Part shown: positions 7,298 through 16,093 of the stretch, in pieces
How positions within the stretch are numbered: position 1 is the first letter of the stretch
How the letters are laid out: every line of letters begins with the position of its first letter
Assembly: GCA_017305555.1 (NCBI GenBank)
Contig: JAFKKM010000029.1
Location: forward strand, 1 to 64,000
Direction of reading: 5' to 3'
Length of the DNA stretch: 64,000 bases
Source of the DNA: Hyphomicrobiales bacterium
GTDB lineage: Bacteria; Pseudomonadota; Alphaproteobacteria; Rhizobiales; Xanthobacteraceae
Notes under the pieces: generated by a model
Database searches by the model: none
Seen by the model: only the letters and a program-made list of their open reading frames with translations
What the model was told of the DNA's origin: nothing
Position numbers and translations under genes: made by a program

Positions 7298-7717
7298 ATG
7301 CGTTTCATGATGCTGATGATCCCGAAAGGCTATGAGACCGCGCCGCCCGACGTGAAACTCGATCCGGAGCGCGTGAAATCGATGATGGCTTATAACGAGG
7401 CGCTGCAGGAGGCCGGCGTGCTGCTGGCACTCGATGGGCTGCATCCGCCGTCGATGGGCGCGCGGGTGTCGTTCGAGGGTGGCAAGCCGTTGGTTACCGA
7501 CGGGCCGTTCGCGGAAGCCAAGGAAGTGCTCGGCGGTTACTGGATGATCAACGTCGCCTCGCGCGACGAGGCGATCGCCTGGGCCAAGCGGTGCCCGGCC
7601 TCCGAGGACGAGGTTATCGAGATCCGTCAGGTTCAGGAAATGGCGGATTTCGATCCCGAGGTGCAGGCGGCGGCCGCCAGGTTGCCGGATCTGCAGGCGG
7701 CGGTGCGGCGCGACTGA
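7298..7717 (+). CDS. YciI/YCII-related domain protein (second copy)
   Basis: The 139-residue product has the same layout as the copy at 6623: MRFMMLMIPKGYE, GVLLALDGLHPPSMGARVSF, TDGPFAEAKEVLGGYWMI and SRDEAIAWAKRCP. The DGPFAEAKE block is typical of the YCII proteins linked to ECF sigma factors. It is separated from its paralogue by a palindromic repeat element. The family fold is a ferredoxin-like dimer with a conserved His/Asp pair, but no reaction is established for this clade. Confidence 0.83.
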   Translation: MRFMMLMIPKGYETAPPDVKLDPERVKSMMAYNEALQEAGVLLALDGLHPPSMGARVSFEGGKPLVTDGPFAEAKEVLGGYWMINVASRDEAIAWAKRCPASEDEVIEIRQVQEMADFDPEVQAAAARLPDLQAAVRRD

Positions 7718-7883
7718 AAGCCGCCGAGCGGTCGGTCCGGCGGCTGTGGCGGCGATTCCGCCTGCCCCGATATCGCCACGGGATCGCCGCAAGAGTCCCG
7801 GACCGAATTTCCCAACGATTTCAGGGTTTCGTAAACGCCGAAATGTGTGGTCTTTTCGCCCGCCTCATGTAAAAGCCCTTAAC

Positions 7884-8615
7884 ATGAGCTGGCGAAAGGA
7901 CCGCCGCGGCGCTGAGCGCGGCTATCACCACGGCAATCTCAAGGAGGCGCTGCTGCAAGCGGCGCTGGGCCTGATCGCGGAGAAGGGACCGGCCGGGTTC
8001 ACCTTCGCCGATGCCGCGCGCTCGGCCGGCGTCAGCCCGGCGGCGCCCTATCGCCACTTCCGCGACCGCGACGAACTGCTGTCCAGCATCGCGCAGCGCG
8101 GGTTCGAGCTGTTCGAAGCAGTCCTGACCAAGGCGTGGGACGACGGGCGCCCCGACACCGTCACCGCGTTCGAGCGGGTAGGGCGGGCCTATCTCGATTT
8201 CGCGCGCAGCGAGCCGGCATTCTATTCGGCGATGTTCGAATCCGGCGTTCCGATTGACGTGAACCCGACGCTGATGGTGGCGAGCGAACGCGCCTTCAAC
8301 ATCATTCGCGCCGCCGCCGAACGGCTCGCCGCATTGGCGCCGCCCGGCGTCGCGCGACCGCCGGCGATGATGATGGCGCTGCACATCTGGTCGTTGTCGC
8401 ACGGCGTCGCATCGCTGTTCTCGCGTGGCGATTCCGCGCGGCGCAAGCTGCCGATGTCTCCGGACGATCTGCTTGAAGCCGGTGTGTTGATCTATCTGCG
8501 TGGCCTTGGTTTCCCGACCGATCAGCGGCCGCCAGCCGATGCAACAGCGGCGGGGCGTACACCGCCCGGCCCTCCAGGACCGCCGCCGGGACCGTGGGGT
8601 AAGCCGGAGAAGTAA
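7884..8615 (+). CDS. TetR/AcrR-family transcriptional regulator
   Basis: The start at 7884 (MSWRKDRRGAERGYHHGNLK) is chosen because the HTH domain begins close behind; the open frame extends upstream without family similarity. The DNA-binding region has FTFADAARSAGVSPAAPYRHFRDRDELL near residues 40-70. The ligand domain resembles TetR_C_33 (WHG) proteins: FARSEPAFYSAMFESG and MALHIWSLSHGVASLF. It ends in an unusual Pro/Gly-rich tail. The downstream DUF2852 gene has a strong palindrome over its promoter, a plausible target. Confidence 0.85.
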   Translation: MSWRKDRRGAERGYHHGNLKEALLQAALGLIAEKGPAGFTFADAARSAGVSPAAPYRHFRDRDELLSSIAQRGFELFEAVLTKAWDDGRPDTVTAFERVGRAYLDFARSEPAFYSAMFESGVPIDVNPTLMVASERAFNIIRAAAERLAALAPPGVARPPAMMMALHIWSLSHGVASLFSRGDSARRKLPMSPDDLLEAGVLIYLRGLGFPTDQRPPADATAAGRTPPGPPGPPPGPWGKPEK

Positions 8616-9002
8616 TTCGTTGCGGTGCTGCCGCCGACGAAAGTCATCGGCGCAGATGTCCTCGAGACTTTGAAAATTGTTCGATCCGCAATCGACGGGT
8701 CGGGAACATTTGCGTCTCGTGCGCTTTCCCTGATCGCTTTGACTTGCCGCCGCGTCCGCATGGTTGCCGAGCGCATGGCACCACTAAGCGCAGGTCTTAT
8801 AAGCGCAGGTCTTGAAGGTCGCGGTCCTGGAGATCAATTCCAATAGCGAGCGGTGTGATGACGCCTGACGACCCTTGGCCCGGACCTGCCTGCGACAAAT
8901 ATTCTCGTGATCGCCGCGGTCCTCGCTTGACAAAAATTCGGAACGGGTTACGTATGTAAATGTTATTTACATTCACGCAGCCGCCACCTAGGGAGATGAT
9001 AA
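8616..9002. other. Intergenic region upstream of the DUF2852 gene
   Basis: No gene is supported here. The right third holds a promoter and a long palindrome, annotated separately. The remainder shows no clear structure. Confidence 0.6.
8927..8972 (+). promoter_or_regulatory. Promoter with an overlapping 19-bp palindromic operator
   Basis: A consensus -35 box TTGACA lies at 8927-8932. The -10 region falls in 8949-8958, just where the perfect palindrome ATGTAAAT-GTT-ATTTACAT (8954-8972) begins. A repressor dimer on the palindrome would block RNA polymerase. The adjacent TetR-family gene is one candidate. The DUF2852 ATG is 30 bases downstream. Confidence 0.65.
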
Positions 9003-9482
9003 ATGACCCCCACCGCTGACGTTCATCGCTGGAACGGCCCGACGGAGGGCCAGTACCGGCGTCCAGGCTTGTTCGAGTCGCCTTGGCATCCGGGCTGGAT
9101 CGCCTTGACGGTGCTCGGTTTTATCTTCTGGTGGCCGATTGGCCTCGCACTTCTCTTCTTCACACTCGGGAGCCGGAAAATGGGATGCTGGAGCCATAAC
9201 GACCGCTGGTCGAACAAGATGGAGCGGATGCAGTACAAGATGGAGCGGATGCGCGACCGCATGGATCGCCGCGGCTTCGGCTTCGGTCCGCCGTCGAGCG
9301 GCAACCGTGCCTTCGACGAATATCGCGTCGAGACGCTGCGCCGTCTCGAGGAAGAGCAGAAGGAATTCAAGGATTTCCTCGAGCGTCTGCGCCACGCCCG
9401 CGACAAGGAAGAGTTCGACCAGTTCATGGCGCAGCACCGCCCGCGCCCGGCGTCGCCCTCTGATGGTCAGCCGCAGGCATAA
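9003..9482 (+). CDS. DUF2852 membrane protein
   Basis: The 159-residue product has one strong hydrophobic segment (GWIALTVLGFIFWWPIGLALLFFTLG, about residues 31-56). It is followed by a highly charged, probably coiled-coil stretch rich in Met, Arg, Glu and Lys (MERMQYKMERMRDRMDRR, then RRLEEEQKEFKDFLERL). This matches the DUF2852 family of Rhizobiales inner-membrane proteins, of unknown function. GGGAGAT precedes the ATG. Expression is probably controlled by the palindrome upstream. Confidence 0.8.
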   Translation: MTPTADVHRWNGPTEGQYRRPGLFESPWHPGWIALTVLGFIFWWPIGLALLFFTLGSRKMGCWSHNDRWSNKMERMQYKMERMRDRMDRRGFGFGPPSSGNRAFDEYRVETLRRLEEEQKEFKDFLERLRHARDKEEFDQFMAQHRPRPASPSDGQPQA

Positions 9483-9513
9483 CGCCTTCTCGTTGTAAAC
9501 GATCGTTACATCG

Positions 9514-9540
9514 CCGCTCATCCGCGTCCCGGATGGGCGG
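9514..9540 (+). terminator. Hairpin after the DUF2852 gene
   Basis: A 10-bp stem (CCGCTCATCC with GGATGGGCGG, one G-T pair, 7-base loop) lies 31 bases after the stop and is followed by CTTTGCTATTT. Just before it, TGTAAACGATCGTTACA (9494-9510) is an imperfect palindrome. Confidence 0.6.
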
Positions 9541-9821
9541 CTTTGCTATTTGAGGGAAATTTTCCGTGAGGTTGATCGGAAAACGGCTTTGATAACCTCC
9601 CGTTAACCATGGCAGGCGCTTGGTTGGACCCGGGAAAAACCGCCGTCAGCCCTCGTTTTGACACGTTGGCAGGGGATGCAGGACCCGGCTTTGGACGGGC
9701 CCCCCATGCGAATTGGCAGAACCGGCGTTGGCAGACGACGCGGTATGGCGCGTGATCGCGGACGGCGAGACGCGTCGCTCCCGGGAATGATTGGGACACT
9801 TGCGTTGAGAGGATACCGCTT

Positions 9822-10535
9822 ATGAACCCGGCCGATGTGGCGCAGTCAGCCTTGCCGCTGGCCTCCTCCGACGTCTCATTGATTACGCTGTTCTTTCAAG
9901 CCCATTGGGTGGTGAAGACGGTGATGCTCGGCCTCTTGGCCTGTTCGGTCTGGGTCTGGGCCATCGCGATCGACAAGGTGCTGCTTTACGGCCGCACCCG
10001 GCGCGCAATGGACCGTTTCGAGCAGGCGTTCTGGTCGGGCGAGTCGATCGAGGAACTGTATCGCTCGCTGGCGGCCAAACCGACGCAATCGATGGCAGCC
10101 TGTTTCGTTGCCGCAATGCGCGAGTGGAAGCGTTCGTTTGAAAGCCAGGCACGTTCCTTCGCCGGTCTTCAGATGCGGATCGAGAAAGTGATGAACGTTT
10201 CGATCGCCCGTGAGATCGAGCGGCTTGAGCGACGACTGCTGGTGCTGGCGACGGTCGGTTCGGCGTCGCCTTTCGTCGGTCTGTTCGGCACCGTCTGGGG
10301 CATCATGTCGAGCTTCCAGTCGATCGCCGCGTCCAAGAACACGTCGCTGGCCGTCGTGGCCCCGGGCATCGCGGAAGCGCTGTTCGCGACCGCCATCGGC
10401 CTTATCGCCGCCATCCCGGCGACCATTTTTTACAACAAATTCACGGCAGAGGTGAACCGGCAGGCGCAGCGCCTGGAGGGATTCGCCGACGAATTCTCGG
10501 CGATCCTGTCGCGCCAAATCGACGAGCGCGCGTGA
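9822..10535 (+). CDS. tolQ: Tol-Pal system proton channel subunit TolQ
   Basis: The 237-residue product (usual length about 230) has the MotA/TolQ/ExbB layout. There is an N-terminal membrane helix (VVKTVMLGLLACSVWVWAIAI), a long cytoplasmic loop, and two C-terminal helices including VGLFGTVWGIMSSFQ and ALFATAIGLIAAIPATIFYN. With TolR it forms the inner-membrane channel that uses proton motive force to energise TolA, pulling Pal and the outer membrane inward at division. It is first in the order tolQ-tolR-tolA-tolB. The 280 bases upstream contain no gene and probably the operon promoter. Confidence 0.97.
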   Translation: MNPADVAQSALPLASSDVSLITLFFQAHWVVKTVMLGLLACSVWVWAIAIDKVLLYGRTRRAMDRFEQAFWSGESIEELYRSLAAKPTQSMAACFVAAMREWKRSFESQARSFAGLQMRIEKVMNVSIAREIERLERRLLVLATVGSASPFVGLFGTVWGIMSSFQSIAASKNTSLAVVAPGIAEALFATAIGLIAAIPATIFYNKFTAEVNRQAQRLEGFADEFSAILSRQIDERA

Positions 10536-10565
10536 GCGTGAGGGGCCAAGTGTGAGCACCGCATC

Positions 10566-11018
10566 ATGGGCATGAACATCGCGGGAGCATCGGGCGGCGG
10601 CAGACGCGGCCGGCGACGGCGCGCGGCGCCGATGTCGGACATCAACGTCACGCCGATGGTCGACGTCATGCTGGTGTTGCTCATCATCTTCATGGTGTCG
10701 GCGCCGCTGCTGACGGTCGGCGTGCCGCTTGATTTGCCGCAGACCCAGGCCAAGAGCCTCGATCAGGACAAAAACCCCCTGACGCTGTCGGTCAACCTCA
10801 AGGGCCAGGTGTTTCTCAACGACACGGAAATCGCCATCGACGAACTGGTGCCAAAGTTGAAGGCGATCACCGAAGCGCGTGCCGGCCTGGACGAACGTAT
10901 TTTCGTGCGCGGCGACAAGAAGGTCGACTATGGCACTGTCATGAAGGTGATGGGCCGACTGTCGTCCGCCGGATTCCGTCGCGTCGCGCTGGTGACCGAG
11001 GTGGAGCAAGGAAGCTGA
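10566..11018 (+). CDS. tolR: Tol-Pal system protein TolR
   Basis: The 150-residue product belongs to the ExbD/TolR family. A basic cytoplasmic N-terminus (RRGRRRRAA) leads to SDINVTPMVDVMLVLLIIFM, where Asp33 is the membrane-embedded proton-carrying residue. The periplasmic domain follows (IFVRGDKKVDYGTVMKVMGRL). It works with TolQ as the stator. The gene lies 30 bases after tolQ and its TGA is one base ahead of the tolA start codon, so translation is coupled. Confidence 0.97.
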   Translation: MGMNIAGASGGGRRGRRRRAAPMSDINVTPMVDVMLVLLIIFMVSAPLLTVGVPLDLPQTQAKSLDQDKNPLTLSVNLKGQVFLNDTEIAIDELVPKLKAITEARAGLDERIFVRGDKKVDYGTVMKVMGRLSSAGFRRVALVTEVEQGS

Positions 11019-11019
11019 G

Positions 11020-11964
11020 GTGAAAGTCGACAAGACCCTCGTCGCGTCGGTTGCCCTGCACGTGCTCGTGATCGGGTGGGGTCTCGTATCGTTTTCAGCC
11101 CGCTCGCTGGAAGCGCCGCCGCCCGAGTCGATGCCGGTCGATATCATCTCCGCCGATCAATTGTCGAAGATCACTGCCGGCAGTAAGACCGGTGAAAAGG
11201 AAAAGCCGAAGCCGCTGGTCGAGAAAGTGGCTGAGGCGAAGCCGGTCGATGACACCGCCGGCAAGGTCACTGAAAAGCCCGAGGTGAAGACCGAGGCCGC
11301 GCCCGAGCCACCGCCGAAGCCGGTGGAAAAGCCGGTCGAGAAAAAACCAGATCCTCCGAAGCCGGTCGCTAAACACGAACCGAAGGACGAGCCGAAGCCG
11401 ATCGAGAAGAAGCCGGACCCGCCGAAGGTCGATCCGATCGCCGAAGCGCTGAAGAAGGACGAGGCCAAGAAGCCGAAGCCTAAACCGCAGGCCAAGGCCG
11501 CGCCGCCGAAACCGCCGGAGCCGAAGCGCGAGCGCACCTTCGATTCATCGAAGATCGCGGCGCTGCTCGACAAACGCGATCCGACGCGTCACGCCGCCAC
11601 CGGCGAGCAACTCAATTCGACCGCGTCGCTCGGTGCCGCACATGGCACCGCCGCCACGCTGTCGCAATCCGAACTGGATGCGTTGCGCGCGCGCCTGACC
11701 AAGTTGTGGAATGTGCAGGCTGGCAGCGAGCACCCGGAAGAACTGATCGTCGATATCCGGATTCGCCTGACGCCCGACAAGCGGCTGGCGGCGCCGCCGG
11801 AAGTCGTGTCCCGCGGCTCGTCGCCGCGCTATCGGGCGGCCGCGGACGCCGCGATGCGCGCGGTGTTGCAGGCGCAGCCCTACGATATGCTGCGGCCCGG
11901 GACTTACGAGCAGTGGAAGGATATGATTGTCACATTCGATCCGCGCCAGATGTTCAACGGTTGA
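11020..11964 (+). CDS. tolA: Tol-Pal system protein TolA (TonB-like)
   Basis: The GTG start at 11020 follows the tolR stop by one base. The 314-residue product has one N-terminal membrane helix (LHVLVIGWGLVSF), a long Lys/Pro/Glu/Ala-rich periplasmic spacer (about residues 45-175) and a C-terminal TonB/TolA domain (about 205-314, ALRARLTKLWN to MIVTFDPRQM). It transmits TolQR motion to TolB and Pal. The spacer is rich in KPxPPK-like repeats rather than the Ala/Lys helix of the E. coli protein, as is usual in Alphaproteobacteria. Confidence 0.93.
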   Translation: MKVDKTLVASVALHVLVIGWGLVSFSARSLEAPPPESMPVDIISADQLSKITAGSKTGEKEKPKPLVEKVAEAKPVDDTAGKVTEKPEVKTEAAPEPPPKPVEKPVEKKPDPPKPVAKHEPKDEPKPIEKKPDPPKVDPIAEALKKDEAKKPKPKPQAKAAPPKPPEPKRERTFDSSKIAALLDKRDPTRHAATGEQLNSTASLGAAHGTAATLSQSELDALRARLTKLWNVQAGSEHPEELIVDIRIRLTPDKRLAAPPEVVSRGSSPRYRAAADAAMRAVLQAQPYDMLRPGTYEQWKDMIVTFDPRQMFNG

Positions 11965-11997
11965 TGTTTTGCCGATACTCTATGAAATGAGCGAGCG

Positions 11998-13350
11998 ATG
12001 CCCCTGATGTCATCTTTTCCGTCTGCAATGTCGTTGACACGTCGGCACGCGCTGATCGGCGGCGCCGGTGTTGCCGCTGGCCTTTTGCTGCCGTCGCTGG
12101 CGCGGGCACAAACCCGCTTGCAGGTGACGGAGGGTAACGTCGCGCCGCTTCCGATTGCGATTCCGAATTTCGTGCCAGGCACGCCATCGGACGGCGAGGT
12201 CAGCAACGGCGTGGCGCAGGTCATCACCAATAACCTCAAGCGCAGCGGCTTGTTTGCGCCGATCGATCAAGCAGCTTTCATCGAGAAGATTACCAACATC
12301 GATTCTGCGCCGCAATTTGCGAACTGGAAGAGCATCAACGCGCAGGCGCTGGTCACCGGTCGCATGACGCGGCAGGGTGACGGTCGCCTCAAGGCCGAGT
12401 TCCGGTTGTGGGATGTCGCCTCGGGCCAGCAACTGACTGGCCAGCAATATTTCACCTCGCCGGAATACTGGCGACGCATCGCCCACATCATTTCCGACCA
12501 GATCTATGAACGTCTCACTGGCGAGAAGGGTTATTTCGACAGCCGCGTGGTGTTCGTCGACGAGAGCGGCAAGGCGCAGCATCGCGTCAAGCGATTGGCG
12601 TTGATGGATCAGGACGGTGCCAACGTGCGCTATCTGACGCGCGGCTCCGATCTGGTGCTGACGCCCCGGTTCTCGCCCTCGACACAAGAGATCACTTACA
12701 TGGAGTTCGGGCAGGGCGATCCGCGCGTCTACCTGTTCAATATCGAAACCGGACAGCGGGAGATCGTCGGCAACTTCCCCGGCATGTCGTTCTCGCCGCG
12801 GTTCTCGCCGGACGGCCAGCGCATCATCATGAGCTTGCAGCAGGGCGGCAACTCGAACCTGTTCGTGATGGATTTGCGCTCGAAGTCGACGACGCGTCTG
12901 ACCGATACGCCGGCGATCGACACCTCGCCGTCCTATTCGCCGGATGGCGCACGGATCTGCTTCGAGTCTGACCGCGGCGGCAAACCGCAGATTTATATCA
13001 TGCCGGCCGGTGGCGGCGGCGCGCAGCGCATCTCGTTCGGGGAGGGGAGCTACTCGACGCCGGTATGGTCGCCGCGCGGCGATTATATTGCCTTCACCAA
13101 GCAAGGCGGCGGTCAGTTCTCGATCGGGATCATGAAGCCCGACGGATCGGGCGAGCGTATTCTGACCTCCGGTTTCCACAATGAAGGTCCGACATTCGCG
13201 CCCAACGGTCGCGTCGTGATGTTCTTCCGCGATCCGGGCGGCGGAGGCGGTCCGTCGCTCTTCACCGTGGATATTTCCGGCCGGAACGAACTGAAGGTGC
13301 CGACGCCGGGTTACGCTTCCGATCCCGCATGGTCGCCGCTGTTATCGTAA
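11998..13350 (+). CDS. tolB: Tol-Pal system beta-propeller protein TolB
   Basis: The 450-residue product has an N-terminal alpha/beta domain ([11 protein letters not shown], then [24 protein letters not shown]). A six-bladed propeller with repeated [16 protein letters not shown] and TPVWSPRG segments follows. It is a periplasmic protein that binds Pal and is released by TolA. The signal region contains [16 protein letters not shown], a twin-arginine-like motif rather than a plain Sec signal, so export by Tat is possible. An internal ATG (MSLTRRHAL) is an alternative start. Confidence 0.95.
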   Translation: MPLMSSFPSAMSLTRRHALIGGAGVAAGLLLPSLARAQTRLQVTEGNVAPLPIAIPNFVPGTPSDGEVSNGVAQVITNNLKRSGLFAPIDQAAFIEKITNIDSAPQFANWKSINAQALVTGRMTRQGDGRLKAEFRLWDVASGQQLTGQQYFTSPEYWRRIAHIISDQIYERLTGEKGYFDSRVVFVDESGKAQHRVKRLALMDQDGANVRYLTRGSDLVLTPRFSPSTQEITYMEFGQGDPRVYLFNIETGQREIVGNFPGMSFSPRFSPDGQRIIMSLQQGGNSNLFVMDLRSKSTTRLTDTPAIDTSPSYSPDGARICFESDRGGKPQIYIMPAGGGGAQRISFGEGSYSTPVWSPRGDYIAFTKQGGGQFSIGIMKPDGSGERILTSGFHNEGPTFAPNGRVVMFFRDPGGGGGPSLFTVDISGRNELKVPTPGYASDPAWSPLLS

Positions 13351-13537
13351 ACGATGCGTTAACGCGCTCAACTGCGGCGTGCGAAAGAACAACCGATTGT
13401 CCTTAGTTGACTGCAATGGCGGTCGTATCGCGGCATTTGGTGGGACATCGCAATATCTTGGTAACGATGTTCGCTCAGGAAGGCTTCATCTGCGCAAGGT
13501 ATGACTGTGGGGCCTAAACAGGGTCCGCGCGCAGACG

Positions 13538-15862
13538 ATGCAGTTGTTCGAAACAAAAAGACGGCACCAGGACGAACGGTTGTCGCCAACGATTTATGCG
13601 GCGCTCGTGGATTCGCTGTTCATGAATCCCGCGCCGATGATCTTTGGCGCGTTCGGTCCCGCCATCGCGGCTGCCGTCGTTGCTTTCGTCACAGGCGATA
13701 TCTGGTGCTGGCTTTGCGTGCCGCTGTTCATCGCGGTCGGGATTGCGCGCGCCTACCAGATGTATCGCTACAAGCGGCGCAATGCCGGCCTGACCGTCAG
13801 CGAAGCGGTTATCTGGGAGAAGCGATACCGGTTCGGCGCGATCGCCTATGGTCTCGCGCTCGGCATCTGGGGCGTGACGGTGCTGATGCGGACCGGCGAC
13901 GCAGCCGCGCATATGTTATGCGTGACGACCGTGGTGGCCTACACCTCGGGCGGAGTGGGTCGGACATTCGGGCGGCCGAGCATTTTCCATCTTCAGGTGC
14001 TTCTGGGATGCGGGCCGGTTTTCGTCGCCCTGATCGCGTTCGGCGGCATCTATTATTATGCGCTGGCGCTGCTCAGTTTCGTGTTCTTCGCGGCGATCCG
14101 CCGCCTGACGTCGAGCCTGCAACGCATTTACGTCAATGCCTGGATTGCGCGAGAGCGCGAGGCGGCGCTGGTCAGCCAGTTCGACACCGCCTTGAACAAC
14201 ATGCCGCACGGGCTTTGTATGTTTAATGTCGACGGCCGGCTCGCGGTGATGAACCATCGCTTCAGCGAGATGATGGGGTTACCCGGTGAAGTCGTGCTGC
14301 GCGGCGTTCATGCACGCGAGATCGTCGCGGAGTGCCGGCGTTCGGAAATTCTCGCGGAAGACAGCGCAAAGCTGATCCTGTCGGAGATTGAGAATTCGCA
14401 GGCCGGAGAAATCATCACGGTGGAGCCGCACGCCGGAATGCGGGCGCTGTCGTGGACATTCCAGCCGATGGCAGGCGGCGGCAGCGTCGTACTGGTGGAG
14501 GACATCACCGAACGGCGGATGGCCGAAGCTAAGATCACCCATCTGGCACGCTTCGACGAACTGACTGGTTTGCCCAACCGCGTCAATTTCCGCGACGAGA
14601 TCGAACGCCTGTTGGCGCACGCGCAGGATACGACCTCGGCGCTCTTGTTCATCGACCTCGATCAGTTCAAGCAGGTCAACGATACGCTGGGTCATCCCTG
14701 CGGCGACCGTTTGTTGTGCATGGTTGCGGATCGGCTGCGTGAGATGATGCGCACGGACGATTATGTCGCGCGTTTCGGCGGTGACGAATTCGTCGTGTTC
14801 CAGCGGAATATCGCCTCGAACGAAGACGCGGCGAGCCTCGCGCGTCGTATTGTCGAGCGCCTGAGCGAGCGTTACGAGATCGACCTGCATCTGGTGGAGA
14901 TCGGCGCCAGCGTTGGTATCGCTGTGACGTCGCCGTCGATCAGTGCCGACGTATTGCTCAAGAACGCCGATATGGCGCTCTATCGCGCCAAAGCTGACGG
15001 CCGTGGCACCTTCTGCTTCTTCCGCGAGGAAATGGCGGAGACGGTGGAAGCACGCCGGATTCTCGAACTCGATTTGCGGCGGGCACTCGCCGACGAGGAG
15101 TTCGAACTGTACTATCAGCCGCTGGTCAATTTGAAGACAGGGCGGATATCGACCTGCGAAGCGCTGCTGCGCTGGAATCATCCTGAGCGGGGGACGGTGT
15201 CTCCGGTCGACATCATCCCGGTTGCCGAAGATATGGGCCTGATCGTCGATCTCGGTCGCTGGATTTTGCGCAAGGCCTGCATGGAGTGCATGAAGTGGCC
15301 GGACGGCGTCAGCGTCGCGGTCAATTTCTCGTCGCAACAATTCCATCAACGCGATGTGCTCAGCGAGGTTCGCTACGCTCTCGAAGTGTCGGGGCTGCCT
15401 GCGAAGCGTCTCGAGGTCGAAATCACGGAATCGTCGCTGTTGCGGAACACGCAATGGACCCGTCACGCGCTGACGCAATTGAACAATGAAGGCGTGCGGA
15501 TTTCGCTCGACGACTTCGGGACCGGCTATTCGAGCTTGAGCTATCTGCACAATTTCCCGCTTCACAAGGTCAAGATCGATCGCTCGTTCCTCGAAGGGAT
15601 CGATACCGATCGTCCGTTGACGTTGCTTCGGGGGGTCGCGCGGCTCAGCGCCGATCTCGGCATGTCCGTGGTGGTCGAGGGTATCGAGACGAACGAGCAG
15701 CTCGAACTGATCAGTGCGGACGGCACGGTGACTGAGGCGCAGGGGTACCTGTTCAGTCGGCCGGTGCCGGCGACTGCGATCCGTCAGTTGCTGAGTGCGT
15801 CGCACGGGCGTCGGCCAGCCGAAAACAACCTGGTCGCGTTGCCATCGCGATCGACCGGTTAG
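13538..15862 (+). CDS. Membrane-anchored PAS-GGDEF-EAL cyclic-di-GMP enzyme
   Basis: The 774-residue product has an N-terminal block of several membrane helices (about residues 30-190), then a PAS domain (FDTALNNMPHGLCMFNVDG, about 218-330), GGDEF and EAL domains. The GGDEF motif is intact (RFGGDEF, about 409-415), with an RxxD inhibitory site five residues before it (RTDD). The EAL domain is also intact: EALLRW at about 541, then NFSSQQF, EITES, DDFGTGYSSL, KIDRSF and EGIET. Both diguanylate cyclase and phosphodiesterase activities are therefore possible. It lies between tolB and pal, an unusual place. The start could also be the ATG at 13622. Confidence 0.9.
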   Translation: MQLFETKRRHQDERLSPTIYAALVDSLFMNPAPMIFGAFGPAIAAAVVAFVTGDIWCWLCVPLFIAVGIARAYQMYRYKRRNAGLTVSEAVIWEKRYRFGAIAYGLALGIWGVTVLMRTGDAAAHMLCVTTVVAYTSGGVGRTFGRPSIFHLQVLLGCGPVFVALIAFGGIYYYALALLSFVFFAAIRRLTSSLQRIYVNAWIAREREAALVSQFDTALNNMPHGLCMFNVDGRLAVMNHRFSEMMGLPGEVVLRGVHAREIVAECRRSEILAEDSAKLILSEIENSQAGEIITVEPHAGMRALSWTFQPMAGGGSVVLVEDITERRMAEAKITHLARFDELTGLPNRVNFRDEIERLLAHAQDTTSALLFIDLDQFKQVNDTLGHPCGDRLLCMVADRLREMMRTDDYVARFGGDEFVVFQRNIASNEDAASLARRIVERLSERYEIDLHLVEIGASVGIAVTSPSISADVLLKNADMALYRAKADGRGTFCFFREEMAETVEARRILELDLRRALADEEFELYYQPLVNLKTGRISTCEALLRWNHPERGTVSPVDIIPVAEDMGLIVDLGRWILRKACMECMKWPDGVSVAVNFSSQQFHQRDVLSEVRYALEVSGLPAKRLEVEITESSLLRNTQWTRHALTQLNNEGVRISLDDFGTGYSSLSYLHNFPLHKVKIDRSFLEGIDTDRPLTLLRGVARLSADLGMSVVVEGIETNEQLELISADGTVTEAQGYLFSRPVPATAIRQLLSASHGRRPAENNLVALPSRSTG

Positions 15863-16093
15863 CTGTTCTTGATTTCAGCATTTGTAGCGATGTCTGCCGA
15901 AGCGTGGACTGCGAACGATTGGAATCGAATCCCTGAAGTTCCGCTCCGCAACTAAGTGAGCAGTCCGTACAACGGCCGTTCTTGTGCCTAAAGCATTAAC
16001 CTTACTACTTTGATAGCTTTGCACTTTGCTTAAGAAAGCATTAACTTTTGTAAATGCACCGCGCGTTGCTCAGGACTGCGCAGGAAACTCGCA

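Noticed and set aside
14279-15805. Long minus-strand open frame opposite the GGDEF/EAL gene
   Set aside because: It is an antisense shadow with Arg/Gln/His-rich composition and no motif.
15900-15960. tRNA-like GGAATCGAATCCC string after the GGDEF/EAL gene
   Set aside because: No acceptor, D or anticodon stem can be folded around it. No tRNA, rRNA or CRISPR array was found in the window.
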